Shown here in pieces: positions 1 through 8,449 of a DNA stretch of 64,000 bases. Position 1 is the stretch's first letter. Every line of letters starts with the position of its first letter. Position numbers and translations under genes: made by a program. The DNA is from an uncultured Clostridia bacterium (GTDB lineage: Bacteria > Bacillota > Clostridia > TANB77 > CAG-508), in the NCBI GenBank assembly GCA_934122085.1, contig CAKOVS010000002.1, positions 132,537 to 196,536 of the forward strand, given 5' to 3'. The notes under the pieces are model-generated. The model did not search any database and was not told where the DNA came from. It was given only the letters and a program-made list of their open reading frames with translations.

Positions 1-1318
1 TAATTGCTTTTACTATTTGTTCTATTTCTTTTTTTATTTTTTTATTATCTGGTGTGACTATATAATTATCAAATTTTGCAAATACATTTATTAAATCTTT
101 AGGTGTAATTTCTTGTTTATCAATTAAAACTTCAAATATTTCATCTACAATTCCATTATTTGTATTTGATATATCATCATATAATAGATTATCTTCCAAT
201 CCATCTAAATTATTTAACAATTCTGTTATAAATGTATTTTTATTTTTCTTTTTTGCTTCTTCTGCTGTATTATCTAATTCATAAGTATTTGCAATATCTT
301 TAATTGTTTCAGACACCATATTTAATTGATTAACTGTTTCTTCACCTTGTGATAATCTATTATTTTTAAATGATGGAAAATAATTTTCTTTTGGATTTAA
401 TTCTTCTATATCTATTCCTACCCAATTTGGGACTGCTAATAATCCAATTGCTGCTACTAAAATTTCTTTAAACATTGCAAAATTGCTTGTGTCTCCTTTT
501 GCAACATATATTAAAATTCCATTTCCTATTACAAATCCTGCAACAACACCAATTTTTCCATATTTATTAAATAATCCTGCTATCATTCCCGCAACAGCAT
601 ATTCAGCCACTACTATTGGATCATTTTGAGCAATAATTCCTAATGTAACTCCAATTGTAACTCCTGCTGTTGTTCCTATTAGTACACCATTCCTCCATCC
701 AAGTAATAATACCATAAATATACTTAATACATTTCTTATAGATAATCCAAGTATTGATAAATTTCCAAATGCAGAACATGCTATTGATACTAAAAGACTT
801 GCTCCTATAATTTCTTCAATTGAAAATGCTCTTCTATCTGTAATTTCTTGAATTACTACTAAAGAATTTACAAAAATTTTATAAAATATAACAGAAAGTA
901 CAGCTAAAGTTATATGTAATAATAAATCTCCTATTGTAAATTTAGTTAGTATAAGTTTTGCAACCATAACTAAAATAATACTAAAAAATATGTGTTTTGA
1001 AATTTGCATTTGTTCATCTTTATATTCATCATTTTCCTTTGGTGGCTTTATGCACATTGTTATTAATAGCATCAAAATTATTAATATATAATTTAAAGCT
1101 CCAATTGTTCCAACTCCAACAATATTACCTATTAATCCAACAATTAATACTACTATTGCTGGAACTTTACTTGCTAAACATGCTCCAACCATTGCAATAC
1201 TAAATGGTGATACATCTTGTCCCATTCCTACCATAGATACCATAAATGCTAATACATATATTATAATATTTTTAACACTAAACAGATTTTTTATTAATTC
1301 TTTATTATCTTTTAACAT
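1..1318 (-). CDS. spoIIE: Stage II sporulation protein E, N-terminal membrane part (truncated by window edge)
   Basis: The reading frame starts at an ATG at 1318, preceded by GAGGTG, and stays open to base 1, giving about 439 residues. It begins with about ten hydrophobic segments (residues ~15-290) containing the SpoIIE-like stretch SPFSIAMVGACLASKVP and the loop GNGILIYVAKGDT. A hydrophilic central region follows and runs off the window. In the SpoIIE family this membrane part anchors a central domain and a C-terminal PP2C phosphatase that acts on SpoIIAA-P to activate sigma-F at the forespore septum. The phosphatase domain would lie outside the window, so it is not seen. The assignment rests on the membrane domain and its typical sequence, and fits with spo0A nearby. 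It points to a sporulating organism. Confidence 0.85.
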   Translation of the reverse strand, partial: MLKDNKELIKNLFSVKNIIIYVLAFMVSMVGMGQDVSPFSIAMVGACLASKVPAIVVLIVGLIGNIVGVGTIGALNYILIILMLLITMCIKPPKENDEYKDEQMQISKHIFFSIILVMVAKLILTKFTIGDLLLHITLAVLSVIFYKIFVNSLVVIQEITDRRAFSIEEIIGASLLVSIACSAFGNLSILGLSIRNVLSIFMVLLLGWRNGVLIGTTAGVTIGVTLGIIAQNDPIVVAEYAVAGMIAGLFNKYGKIGVVAGFVIGNGILIYVAKGDTSNFAMFKEILVAAIGLLAVPNWVGIDIEELNPKENYFPSFKNNRLSQGEETVNQLNMVSETIKDIANTYELDNTAEEAKKKNKNTFITELLNNLDGLEDNLLYDDISNTNNGIVDEIFEVLIDKQEITPKDLINVFAKFDNYIVTPDNKKIKKEIEQIVKAI

Positions 1319-1421
1319 CCTTTAACACCTCATGTAACATTTTAATACTTGTCTTATGTGTTTTTTGTCTTTTCTTGTAGACAAATACAAAAAATTTTCT
1401 TACATTTTGTGATATATTATC

Positions 1422-2654
1422 TTATTTTTTTAACAAATATATTATATTAATAATATTAATTATAAAACTTGCAAATAGTAACATTACTACTAAAATATTA
1501 TTATTTGTATTTTTTTCTATATTCATTTCTTTATATAAAATATCAAATTTATTTTTTGTATCAAAATATATATTATCTAGCTCTAAAATATCTTTTAAAT
1601 GTTGATAAAAAATCGAACCAGTGTCATCATCTGTAACTTCATTTATCCATAATTTTTTTGTAAATCTTATGAATTCTTTTCTTGTTTTGTTTATATTTAT
1701 TCCTTGTCTAAATTTCAAATTTATCTTTTTTAAATATAATTTTGTATATATTGCTAATATATATGTGTAAAAGTATTGTTCTTCAAAATCACTTGGAAAT
1801 ATTGTATAATTATTTATATCACAACTTGATGAAAATAATGTTACACTTTGTTTTGTTACACCTAATTTTGCATATTTCCACCTTGAAATTATTTTCATTT
1901 CTTCTTTTGAATAGTTTACACTATTATCATTTGGTAATATATTCAAAAATTTGAAATATTGATCTTTTATTTTATCAAAATCATTCATATTGTTCCAACC
2001 ATTTTCATCAATACATGCATATGAATATGTTAATGCTCTTTCTGTATCTATGTCTAACTTCATAGATTCTGTGACTGGTCCTGTTATTTTTTCTACAAAT
2101 TCTTTAAAATACATTACATCACTGAAGCAATCTGTTTGTATTCTAATTTTGTCATAATTTTTCATATTAGAGAATTCTTGATTTATATCTCTAAATTTAT
2201 AGTTAAAATTTAATAAATCTGAAAATTTGTCACTATCTTCTATATTTGTTTTTACACATAAAAAACAAATTCCTGTATTAAAACATATAATTTCAACTTT
2301 TGGTATTTTGAAAAATATACCATTTTTTTCTTGTACTTTTCCTTGAATATCTCTTGGTATTGTATATTCAAACATTGTACAACCATTTCTTGCAAGAATT
2401 GCCGCTTTTGTTTCAAGTGGCAATTCTTCTAATTGTTTAATCTTATTTTTACTATAATTAAATGTTCCAAACATATACTCTCTAGTTCTATGTGAGAAAA
2501 ATGAATATATGTCCATATCTTTATCTTTTCTAAATATTCTTAATTCACAATTTTTATCTTTTAATAATTTCATTAAATATTTTAAATATTTACTTTCTTT
2601 TATAACATAAGGATAAATAAAATATGTATATTCGTATTTCGTTTTTAACTCCAT
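1422..2654 (-). CDS. Uncharacterised protein with a C-terminal membrane anchor
   Basis: A 410-residue protein that I do not recognise. The start is supported by AGAGGGAAC eight bases upstream. The body is mixed alpha/beta and fairly rich in Lys, Asn, Phe and Tyr, with scattered cysteines. The last ~30 residues form a single hydrophobic segment (about 383-406) ending in LLKK, preceded by a charged helical stretch. The layout of soluble domain, long helix and C-terminal anchor resembles DUF155/RMND1-like or CorA-like topologies, but I see no diagnostic motif, so this is only a resemblance. It lies between spoIIE and a WG-repeat membrane protein, all on the minus strand, with a 24-base gap to the latter, so the pair is probably co-transcribed. 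Confidence 0.7.
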   Translation of the reverse strand: MELKTKYEYTYFIYPYVIKESKYLKYLMKLLKDKNCELRIFRKDKDMDIYSFFSHRTREYMFGTFNYSKNKIKQLEELPLETKAAILARNGCTMFEYTIPRDIQGKVQEKNGIFFKIPKVEIICFNTGICFLCVKTNIEDSDKFSDLLNFNYKFRDINQEFSNMKNYDKIRIQTDCFSDVMYFKEFVEKITGPVTESMKLDIDTERALTYSYACIDENGWNNMNDFDKIKDQYFKFLNILPNDNSVNYSKEEMKIISRWKYAKLGVTKQSVTLFSSSCDINNYTIFPSDFEEQYFYTYILAIYTKLYLKKINLKFRQGININKTRKEFIRFTKKLWINEVTDDDTGSIFYQHLKDILELDNIYFDTKNKFDILYKEMNIEKNTNNNILVVMLLFASFIINIINIIYLLKK

Positions 2655-2678
2655 CTTTTGTTCCCTCTTTCTAAATTA

Positions 2679-4187
2679 TTATTTGTCACAATAATAATTT
2701 ACTCCTATTTCTTCTCCTAAATACCATTTTCCTATAAAGTCAATTTTTAAATTATTTTCTAAATTATATTTGGGTTCTATTACTGTTTTTCCGTTTTTGT
2801 TAATTGATCCCCATAATCCATCTTTTTTTACTGAAACAAAGCCATAAGAATTTTGTTCTGTTGCATCATCATAAATATAGTCTACTACAACATTTCCTTT
2901 TTTGTCTACATATCCATATTTTCCATTTTCTTTTTTCAAAAATAATGTATTATTTGGTAATGCTTCTTGACTTGTAATTTCCTCTAAATTCAAATTGTAA
3001 TACTTATAATCACTATCAACTCTCATTCTTAGATATTTGTCATTTACATTTAGTTCTACTAGAACTCCATTTAATTTTTTTTCATATTTCTCATTAATTA
3101 TTGTTGTTTTATAATTTTCGTCTTCTGCTAAAAATAAATTTGCTTTTTCATTATAAATAATTCCTGTATATTCAAATGGAATTTTTTCTTCTTCGTTTTC
3201 ATCTATAATTCCATATTTTTCATCTTTTTTTGCTATATAAATTCCTTCTTTTGCTTCTTTTAAATCTTGATATTTTGCTTCTATTAGTATATCTCCAGAT
3301 GTTGTCATTTCTCCATATAAATCTTTTTGAGTAAATATAATTCCTCTTTTGGTGCTTGATTTTATATCATCAAATCCTTTATCAATTAATGTTTCTCCTG
3401 CTTGATTTATTATTTTTCCTTCTCCATCTTCTACAACATAATATTTATCACCTAAATATACTTGTTTTATTTCATTATACTTATTTTCTAATATTTGTAT
3501 TTTTGTTGTACTTACTATTCCACATTTTCCGTTTTCATCTGTTGTTATATATCCTTCTTTGTATGTTGTTCCTAGATTTTTTATATTTGAATATTTTACA
3601 TCTATTAAAATTGTTCCGGAATTATTTACAAGTCCCACATATCCGTCTTTCTTTATTAGTAAACTGTTTTCTATTCCATTCATTGCACTAATTTCATCAT
3701 ATTCGCAGTCTAATAATTTTTTACCATTTAAATCAATTAATCCATATTTTCCATTTTGCATTACTTTTAGTACATTTTTTTCATACCATATATTATCATT
3801 ATCATCTATATTTTCTAGCACTTGAATTTGATCATATTGTGTGAATATTTCTTCATTTTTTTTATTTAATGCTTTGGTTTTATATGTTCCATCTTCTTCG
3901 TTTATATCATATGTACATATGAATACATCTTTTGTTTTGTCTGGTATTACTATCATTTCTTGATATGATGGATTTATTACTGTTTCTCCATCTTGATTTA
4001 TTACTCCCCATTTGTCTGCTGAAAATGCTGTAAAGTATTCATATTCTTTGTTTAGTTTTTCTCTTTGTGCAAATACATTTTTTATTATCATTACTACCAT
4101 TGCTATTACAATGATTGCAATAATTACAGCAAATACTTTTTGGTAATTTAACTTACCTTCAGTTTCATATCTTCTTCCTCTACTCAT
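2679..4187 (-). CDS. Membrane-anchored WG-repeat protein
   Basis: About 502 residues. I place the start at the second ATG (4187) because the first overlaps the GAAAGGATG ribosome-binding site. A single membrane helix (VFAVIIAIIVIAMVVMIIK) near residues 20-40 is followed by a large domain built from ~35-residue WG-type repeats. Examples are WGVINQDGETVINPSYQE, YGLIDLNGKKLLDCEYDEI, YGYVDKKGNVVVDYIYDD and WGSINKNGKTVIEPKYN. Such repeats (Pfam WG_beta_rep type) form beta-rich arrays, and the function of the family is largely unknown. The orientation suggests an extracytoplasmic repeat domain. A paralogue is at 60432-61748, about 56 kb away. Confidence 0.85.
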   Translation of the reverse strand: MSRGRRYETEGKLNYQKVFAVIIAIIVIAMVVMIIKNVFAQREKLNKEYEYFTAFSADKWGVINQDGETVINPSYQEMIVIPDKTKDVFICTYDINEEDGTYKTKALNKKNEEIFTQYDQIQVLENIDDNDNIWYEKNVLKVMQNGKYGLIDLNGKKLLDCEYDEISAMNGIENSLLIKKDGYVGLVNNSGTILIDVKYSNIKNLGTTYKEGYITTDENGKCGIVSTTKIQILENKYNEIKQVYLGDKYYVVEDGEGKIINQAGETLIDKGFDDIKSSTKRGIIFTQKDLYGEMTTSGDILIEAKYQDLKEAKEGIYIAKKDEKYGIIDENEEEKIPFEYTGIIYNEKANLFLAEDENYKTTIINEKYEKKLNGVLVELNVNDKYLRMRVDSDYKYYNLNLEEITSQEALPNNTLFLKKENGKYGYVDKKGNVVVDYIYDDATEQNSYGFVSVKKDGLWGSINKNGKTVIEPKYNLENNLKIDFIGKWYLGEEIGVNYYCDK

Positions 4188-4404
4188 ATATAACATCCTT
4201 TCATATTTATATTTTGTATTCGTTTTTTGTCTGTTTTAATGCCTATAATATATCATAATTTGAGGGAGATTACAAGATTTTATAGAAATATTGCTTTAAT
4301 AACTATGCTTTCTAAATAAAAAAATAATTACTACAAAACATTTAAGTGGTATTAATAAGCGCAAGATATTTCTTAATATAAAATTAGAAAATACAAAAAG
4401 CTGA

Positions 4405-4432
4405 GGCAGAAAACTTTTAAAGTTTTCCGCCC
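4405..4432 (-). terminator. Terminator overlapping the end of the pilin-like gene
   Basis: An inverted repeat, GGC-G-GAAAACTTT then AAAGTTTTC-T-GCC on the minus strand, is followed by CAGCTTTTTG. It overlaps the last codons of the gene ending at 4417, so the stem also encodes the C-terminal residues. Confidence 0.6.
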
Positions 4433-5091
4433 CAACTATTGGCATAGTACCAAATTTTCTCATTTTTTATTTCGACTTCTACTTCTATTGTTGTTGTCCC
4501 TATTTTCTTTCCCAATCTTTCAATTGACTTAGCATTTTCTGAACTACTTGGTATTTCTACAATATCTTCACCATAGTTTTTCCATTTTACACTTTCTATA
4601 TTGTCTAAATTCTCTTTTAATGCTATAGTCTTTTTTTCACCAACTTCTAATACCACATTAGTATCTTGAAGAATTTTTATTGCACTTATATTATTTTCTT
4701 TTTCTTCTTCACTTAATATTGTTCCATCATCTAAAATTGTATATGTATTTCCTGTTTCTTTGAATTTTATTTCATATACATTTCCATATTCTTCATCAGT
4801 TTTTTGAGTCAAATCATAATTTTTAACATTCTTATCTAATGCTTCTTCAAGATTTCCTTTAGTGATTCCTGCTACACTATCTGCTCCCATTGCTGATATT
4901 ACTGATACTTTTAGAATGCTCTTTTCTTCTGAGATATCTGTTTGATTTTTTGATTTTTCGGCATTTGAAAATATTCCTTTATTTCCAATTACTGAATTTA
5001 TCCCTATTCCAGCTAATATTAGCATCACAATTATTGTTATCACTAGTGCTATTAGTGTTATACCATTCTCATTTTTCTTCTGTAATTCCAT
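4417..5091 (-). CDS. Pilin-like secreted protein with Big2-like C-terminal domain
   Basis: 224 residues. The N-terminus NGITLIALVITIIVMLILAG (residues ~8-27), followed by a long amphipathic region, is the prepilin-like (class III signal) layout, with Gly before a hydrophobic helix. The same layout occurs at 6900, 41596 and 63644 in this window. Residues ~135-205 (VVLEVGEKKTIAL ... IGTTTIEVEVE) look like a bacterial Ig-like Big2 domain. The protein ends in WYYANSWGGKL. A surface or pilus-like location is inferred; no pilus assembly genes are visible. An alternative is a general membrane-anchored surface protein using the helix as an uncleaved anchor. Confidence 0.75.
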   Translation of the reverse strand: MELQKKNENGITLIALVITIIVMLILAGIGINSVIGNKGIFSNAEKSKNQTDISEEKSILKVSVISAMGADSVAGITKGNLEEALDKNVKNYDLTQKTDEEYGNVYEIKFKETGNTYTILDDGTILSEEEKENNISAIKILQDTNVVLEVGEKKTIALKENLDNIESVKWKNYGEDIVEIPSSSENAKSIERLGKKIGTTTIEVEVEIKNEKIWYYANSWGGKL

Positions 5092-5160
5092 ATTTTTTGC
5101 TCTTTATATTCTTGATTTTCTATATAGTCTCTTAATTGAGCACAATATATTATTTTATAT

Positions 5161-5287
5161 AAATTTTTCTTTGATTTGTTCTCAACCGATTTGAGTTTCT
5201 AAGCGAAGCGATGGAATCTCAAAGGGCTAGCGATTGTAACTTTTATATACTAGGAAGTTCAGAGAACTTTCCTAGTATATAAAAAAT
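5161..5287. repeat. Dispersed intergenic repeat, copy A
   Basis: A ~127-bp element made of an AATTTTTCTTTGATTTGTTCT head, a first hairpin (CGATTTGAGTTTCT ... GGAATCTCAAA), the link GGCTAGCGATTGTAAC, and a terminal palindrome (TATATACTAGGAAGTTC-AGA-GAACTTTCCTAGTATATA). Related copies are at 8221-8312, 10400-10488 and 20104-20229, always between genes. It has no coding potential. It looks like a small MITE- or REP-like structured repeat, and may also serve as a transcription end. Confidence 0.75.
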
Positions 5288-5326
5288 AATGTTAAGGATT
5301 AATTATTTTTTTCCTTAACATTATTT
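5285..5326 (-). terminator. Hairpin AATAATGTTAAGGA / TCCTTAACATTATT
   Basis: A near-perfect 14-bp inverted repeat with an AT-rich loop lies just downstream of the glycosidase-like gene ending at 5340. T-rich tracts flank both sides, so it could terminate in either direction. Confidence 0.6.
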
Positions 5327-5339
5327 CTATCTTATGTAT

Positions 5340-5930
5340 TTAATTAATATAATCCAAAATAGTTGGAATCATAGTATTTTTATTTATATACATATTAATT
5401 GCAATAATTGTATTTCCAGCTTCTTGGCAATTCCACTTATAGTCCTTAATTTTCTTTGTTTCCCAGTATAAAATTTTACTGATTGCCATGTTTATTTCAT
5501 ATGATATGTTTATCTCTGTTCCATTAACTGTTATTTTATCTTTTTCATACATAAGTGCTGTTCTTAAATTCTCCATATGAGGATATGACCCTTCCCTTTC
5601 ATACAAAAACCACTTTGGCTCCGAATGTCTAGAATGCAAAAAATATACTTGTTCAGCTCTTTCTGAATTCACATCCACCAATCCATATAAAACAACATAT
5701 AGTTGTGCTAATGTATGTGGATAATAATCTTTTTCTAATAAGACTTCTTTATAGGAAGAATTTTTATATGCATAATCATATAGTTGAAATTCTTTTTGAG
5801 ATGTCTTTTTAGAATTCCATAAATTTTTCTCTATTGAATTCTTTATGGCTGTTGCTTTTTTATCATATTGTTGAAAGTCTGTTTCTCCAAATATATTTTT
5901 GCAAATATATGATAAATCATTATATCCGCT
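5340..5930 (-). pseudogene. C-terminal half of a frameshifted pilin-anchored glycosidase-like protein
   Basis: This 196-codon stretch is open from the stop at 5340 up to ~5930 and continues the protein of 5920-6900 in another frame. Read through the shift at ~5928, the sequence runs SGYNDLSYICKNIFGE ... YPHTLAQLYVVLYGLVDVNSERAEQ and ends TILDYIN. The only internal starts are weak (a TTG near 5681), with no good ribosome-binding site, so independent translation is doubtful. One inserted base or two deleted bases at GTATATAAGCGG would restore a ~520-residue protein. The helical pattern suggests an alpha/alpha toroid (six-hairpin glycosidase) fold. A sequencing or assembly error is a real alternative to genuine decay. 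Confidence 0.65.
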
Positions 5931-6900
5931 TATATACTTCTGAATTATCCATCAAGTAATATATAGGATATGTCGCTTTCGCTTCGGATAATCCTAGACT
6001 TTCTGAAAACACACTATTAACAGCCTGACCAATCAACATGATTTTTTCTTTGTTATCTATTAGTAATTGTTTATCCCCGGTTTTCTCTTCATACATTCTT
6101 AATAAACTTAAAAATACCGCTGCATAGGAATCTACAGAATCATATGTTTTCTCAGTTTGCTCTGCATTTCCAATATATTTATAATCATATATTGTTCCCT
6201 TAGTTCCGTTTACATCTTCAGTTTCATTTATATGATTTAGGTGCCACAAAATATATTTTTTTACTGAATCATATGACCCAATATCCTCTAACATTCCTTG
6301 ACAAGCCAATGTTGCAAAATATGGCATAATTGTATAATTTTCTTTATCTAAAACTGTATATGTTGCAATTGCACCATTTGGATGTTGTTGGTTACTTTTT
6401 AAATAGTCTAATTGCTTATATTTCATTTTTAATAATCTTTTTGTATTAATTTTCTCTGAAGAATACAATGCTTGCTTTAATTCTTCTATAGAATGATATG
6501 TTATATCATTTACTTTTTTTCCATCTATATCATATGCTTCTCCAGTAATTGGATTAACATAATATTTTCCTTTGAAATCAAGCCCCATTTTTTTCAAATC
6601 TTTTGAACCTATTTTTATAAAATCACCTACATATTCTTCCTTTGTAGGTAAATCTGATGTATCTCTTCCTTTAATTGCTTTAGATACTTGAATTAATTCA
6701 AAATCAGATAAATCTCCCATCAATATTTTTTCTTGTGCTATCGAATTTTCATACTTTTCAGATACATCTCGTGCTTTTTTTAATATTCCATTATCACTTG
6801 TTAATGTTGCTATTGTTACTCCTGCTAATATTAACATTACTATTATTGTTACTGCTAGTGCTATTAATGTTATTCCTTTTTCTTTTTTTAACGTCTTCAT
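5920..6900 (-). CDS. Pilin-like anchor plus N-terminal part of a six-hairpin glycosidase-like domain (frameshifted)
   Basis: The start is the ATG at 6900 preceded by GAGAGGAG; an upstream ATG lacks a site. Residues 8-26 carry the pilin-like GITLIALAVTIIVMLILAG. A linker follows, and from ~150 there is a helical domain with motifs such as MPYFATLACQGMLE and TYDSVDSYAAVFLSLLRMYEE, reminiscent of alpha/alpha toroid glycosidases or polysaccharide-processing enzymes. It stops early at 5920, and coding continues in another frame down to 5340. A promoter like that of the FGE-fold gene at 63 kb lies at 6971-6999. A cell-surface role on a polysaccharide is inferred from fold resemblance only. Confidence 0.7.
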   Translation of the reverse strand: MKTLKKEKGITLIALAVTIIVMLILAGVTIATLTSDNGILKKARDVSEKYENSIAQEKILMGDLSDFELIQVSKAIKGRDTSDLPTKEEYVGDFIKIGSKDLKKMGLDFKGKYYVNPITGEAYDIDGKKVNDITYHSIEELKQALYSSEKINTKRLLKMKYKQLDYLKSNQQHPNGAIATYTVLDKENYTIMPYFATLACQGMLEDIGSYDSVKKYILWHLNHINETEDVNGTKGTIYDYKYIGNAEQTEKTYDSVDSYAAVFLSLLRMYEEKTGDKQLLIDNKEKIMLIGQAVNSVFSESLGLSEAKATYPIYYLMDNSEVYKRI

Positions 6901-6970
6901 TTGTTTTTCTCCTCTCATTATATATAATAATTTTTCTTTAAATATATAATTAAAGATCTTTTTCAAATTA

Positions 6971-6999
6971 ATTTTAACAATAAAAAATCATAAAGTCAA
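6971..6999 (-). promoter_or_regulatory. Sigma-A-type promoter of the pilin-like glycosidase gene
   Basis: On the minus strand TTGACT (6994-6999), a 17-base spacer and TAAAAT (6971-6976) lie ~70 bases upstream of the start at 6900. The spacer resembles that of the promoter at 63869-63897, suggesting a shared promoter type for the pilin-like genes. Confidence 0.6.
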
Positions 7000-7145
7000 T
7001 AAAAATATGGCAATTATAAGAAAAATAGTATTCAATTTAGCAAGTCTGGATAGTAGTTTTTGAACGAAGGAAATGCCATTACAAAGAAACTTAACAAGAT
7101 ATATGTTAGATTTTAAAAATATTGAAAGGCTTATATTTTATGCAC

Positions 7146-7183
7146 AATAAATATCCACTAGCTAAGCTAGTGGATATTTATTT
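7146..7183 (-). terminator. Perfect palindromic terminator after agrD
   Basis: A 14-bp perfect stem (AAATATCCACTAGC / GCTAGTGGATATTT) with loop TAA lies ~40 bases after the agrD stop. It ends the agrBD transcript. Confidence 0.75.
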
Positions 7184-7223
7184 GAACTGAATTTATAATG
7201 TTTAAGAATTTTTTCTTTTGTAA

Positions 7224-7343
7224 TTAGTCTTTTTTTATCAATGATGCTGGCATTTTAGGTTGATGTAACCACCATAATATTGCACATGCTGTATTTGTTG
7301 ATTTGGCATATTTTTCTGCCATTTTTGCTAAGAACTTTATCAT
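7224..7343 (-). CDS. agrD: AgrD-like autoinducing peptide precursor (39 aa)
   Basis: A 39-codon gene that starts at the ATG at 7343 with a GGAGG site (AAGGAGGAATTTTT) and ends with TAA at 7224. It has a helical N-terminus (MIKFLAKMAEKYAKS), then the signal region NTACAILWWL, then the recognition tail HQPKMPASLIKKD. The tail HQPxxPxSL matches the C-terminal recognition region of clostridial AgrD proteins such as that of C. perfringens. AgrB would cut before the tail and join the new C-terminus to Cys20 as a thiolactone. It lies 78 bases downstream of agrB on the same strand. No agrC/agrA pair is adjacent. Between Cys20 and HQP there are six residues rather than the usual four. Confidence 0.88.
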   Translation of the reverse strand: MIKFLAKMAEKYAKSTNTACAILWWLHQPKMPASLIKKD

Positions 7344-7421
7344 AAAAATTCCTCCTTCTTCCTTAGTTAAGGATTTATAATATAAAAATGTTGCTAGCTC
7401 ACATTTTTACATCATACTAAT

Positions 7422-8033
7422 TTAATTATTTGCATATACTTCATGTCCATATTTACTTTTTGTCATATTATATGCAATCCTTGTAATTGTGAATGTTTGT
7501 ATAAAATCACCTAATATAATAATTTCTGATATTGTCTTATTTGGCATTATTACAGCTATAATAATTTCTATGCTCAAAATTATATATGAAAATATTTGTT
7601 TTTGTTTTCTTTCTTTTTTTCTAAGTATTGGTAAATTTTCTGTATCTGCTGGTGCATATAGTCTTATCATTATAATTCCAAATATCCATATAATTATAGC
7701 TAATATATATCTTAAATTTATATCTAAATTAATATATTTTCCAAATAATGCTGGTAAGCTATATAAAAGGAATGAAGTAATTATGCAACCAATGTGTGTT
7801 TTCATATGTACTCCACCTGATACACATCTATATGGTGCAATAACTAATGTTGATATTAATGTTAATTTGAAAATTCCCAATGCATATGCAATTGCATAAA
7901 TAATAATTCCTTTAGGTAATTCTCCTATTATATTTTGTAATCCATACATTATTATTTCTGCTCTTTCATCATCTATTTCAGGCATTTCTTTTCTAATTTT
8001 TTTAGTAAGATATGCACAAATTTTATCTATCAT
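7422..8033 (-). CDS. agrB: AgrB-like accessory gene regulator protease
   Basis: 203 residues with GGAGATAAG before the ATG. The N-terminal soluble helix (MIDKICAYLTKKIRKEMP) is typical of AgrB, followed by several membrane segments. The active-site region PYRCVSGGVHMKTHIGC contains the conserved His and a Cys seven residues later, the catalytic pair of this membrane cysteine endopeptidase family. It should process the AgrD precursor encoded just downstream and help form the cyclic signalling peptide at the membrane. The length matches the family (~190-210). The cognate histidine kinase and regulator are not next to it, so the sensor must be elsewhere or the pair is orphaned. Confidence 0.93.
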   Translation of the reverse strand: MIDKICAYLTKKIRKEMPEIDDERAEIIMYGLQNIIGELPKGIIIYAIAYALGIFKLTLISTLVIAPYRCVSGGVHMKTHIGCIITSFLLYSLPALFGKYINLDINLRYILAIIIWIFGIIMIRLYAPADTENLPILRKKERKQKQIFSYIILSIEIIIAVIMPNKTISEIIILGDFIQTFTITRIAYNMTKSKYGHEVYANN

Positions 8034-8220
8034 ATCTTATCTCCTTTTTCTTCCTTTGTCTGTATATAATTTATCATTAATTTGTTTATTTTGTTTATTT
8101 ATTTTATGAAAAGTACCCTTTTATACATAAAATTCTGTTTTTTTAATTTTATATATTTTCCCTATATATTGTAAATCTAATTTAACAATCTAATTCTTTT
8201 ATTATAGAACAACAAAGAAA

Positions 8221-8312
8221 AATTTTCAATTTTTCTTTGATTTGTTCTCAAAGGGCTATCAATTGTAGCTTTTATATACTAGGAAGTTCAAAGAACTTTC
8301 CTAGCATATAAA
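8221..8312. repeat. Dispersed intergenic repeat, copy B (internally deleted)
   Basis: It has the same head (TTTTTCTTTGATTTGTTCTCA) and terminal palindrome (TATACTAGGAAGTTC ... GAACTTTCCTAGCATATA) as copy A. It lacks ~37 bases between two TCTCAA direct repeats, so the first hairpin is missing. This is what a slippage deletion between the direct repeats would produce. Confidence 0.7.
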
Positions 8313-8315
8313 AAA

Positions 8316-8368
8316 GCGAGTCTAAGATTTTCTATCAAATGAAAATTTTAAGAAAATCTAAGACTCGC
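8316..8368. repeat. 18-bp perfect inverted repeat next to repeat copy B
   Basis: GCGAGTCTAAGATTTTCT pairs perfectly with AGAAAATCTAAGACTCGC around a 17-base loop. It is followed at ~8380-8427 by a second, degenerate palindrome (TAGTACAGAAAGTCCTCC ... GGAGAACTTTCCTACTATA) resembling the end of the dispersed repeat. It lies in the 400-bp gap between agrB and the AI-2E-type permease, which otherwise holds only AT-rich sequence and the presumed agrB promoter. It could act as a terminator or as part of a composite repeat. Confidence 0.6.
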
Positions 8369-8423
8369 CATATTTATCTAGTACAGAAAGTCCTCCTACA
8401 AGGAGAACTTTCCTACTATATAA

Positions 8424-8449
8424 AAAAAGACCTCAGACTACTCTGAAAT
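8424..8449 (-). terminator. Terminator of the exoA-permease operon
   Basis: On the minus strand TCAGA-GTAG-TCTGA is followed by GGTC and seven T residues, overlapping the stop codon of the permease gene. Confidence 0.6.

Noticed and set aside
1358..1396. Terminator after the tail-anchored protein gene
   Set aside because: Only a weak TTGTC / GACAA stem with a long loop; not convincing in this AT-rich sequence.
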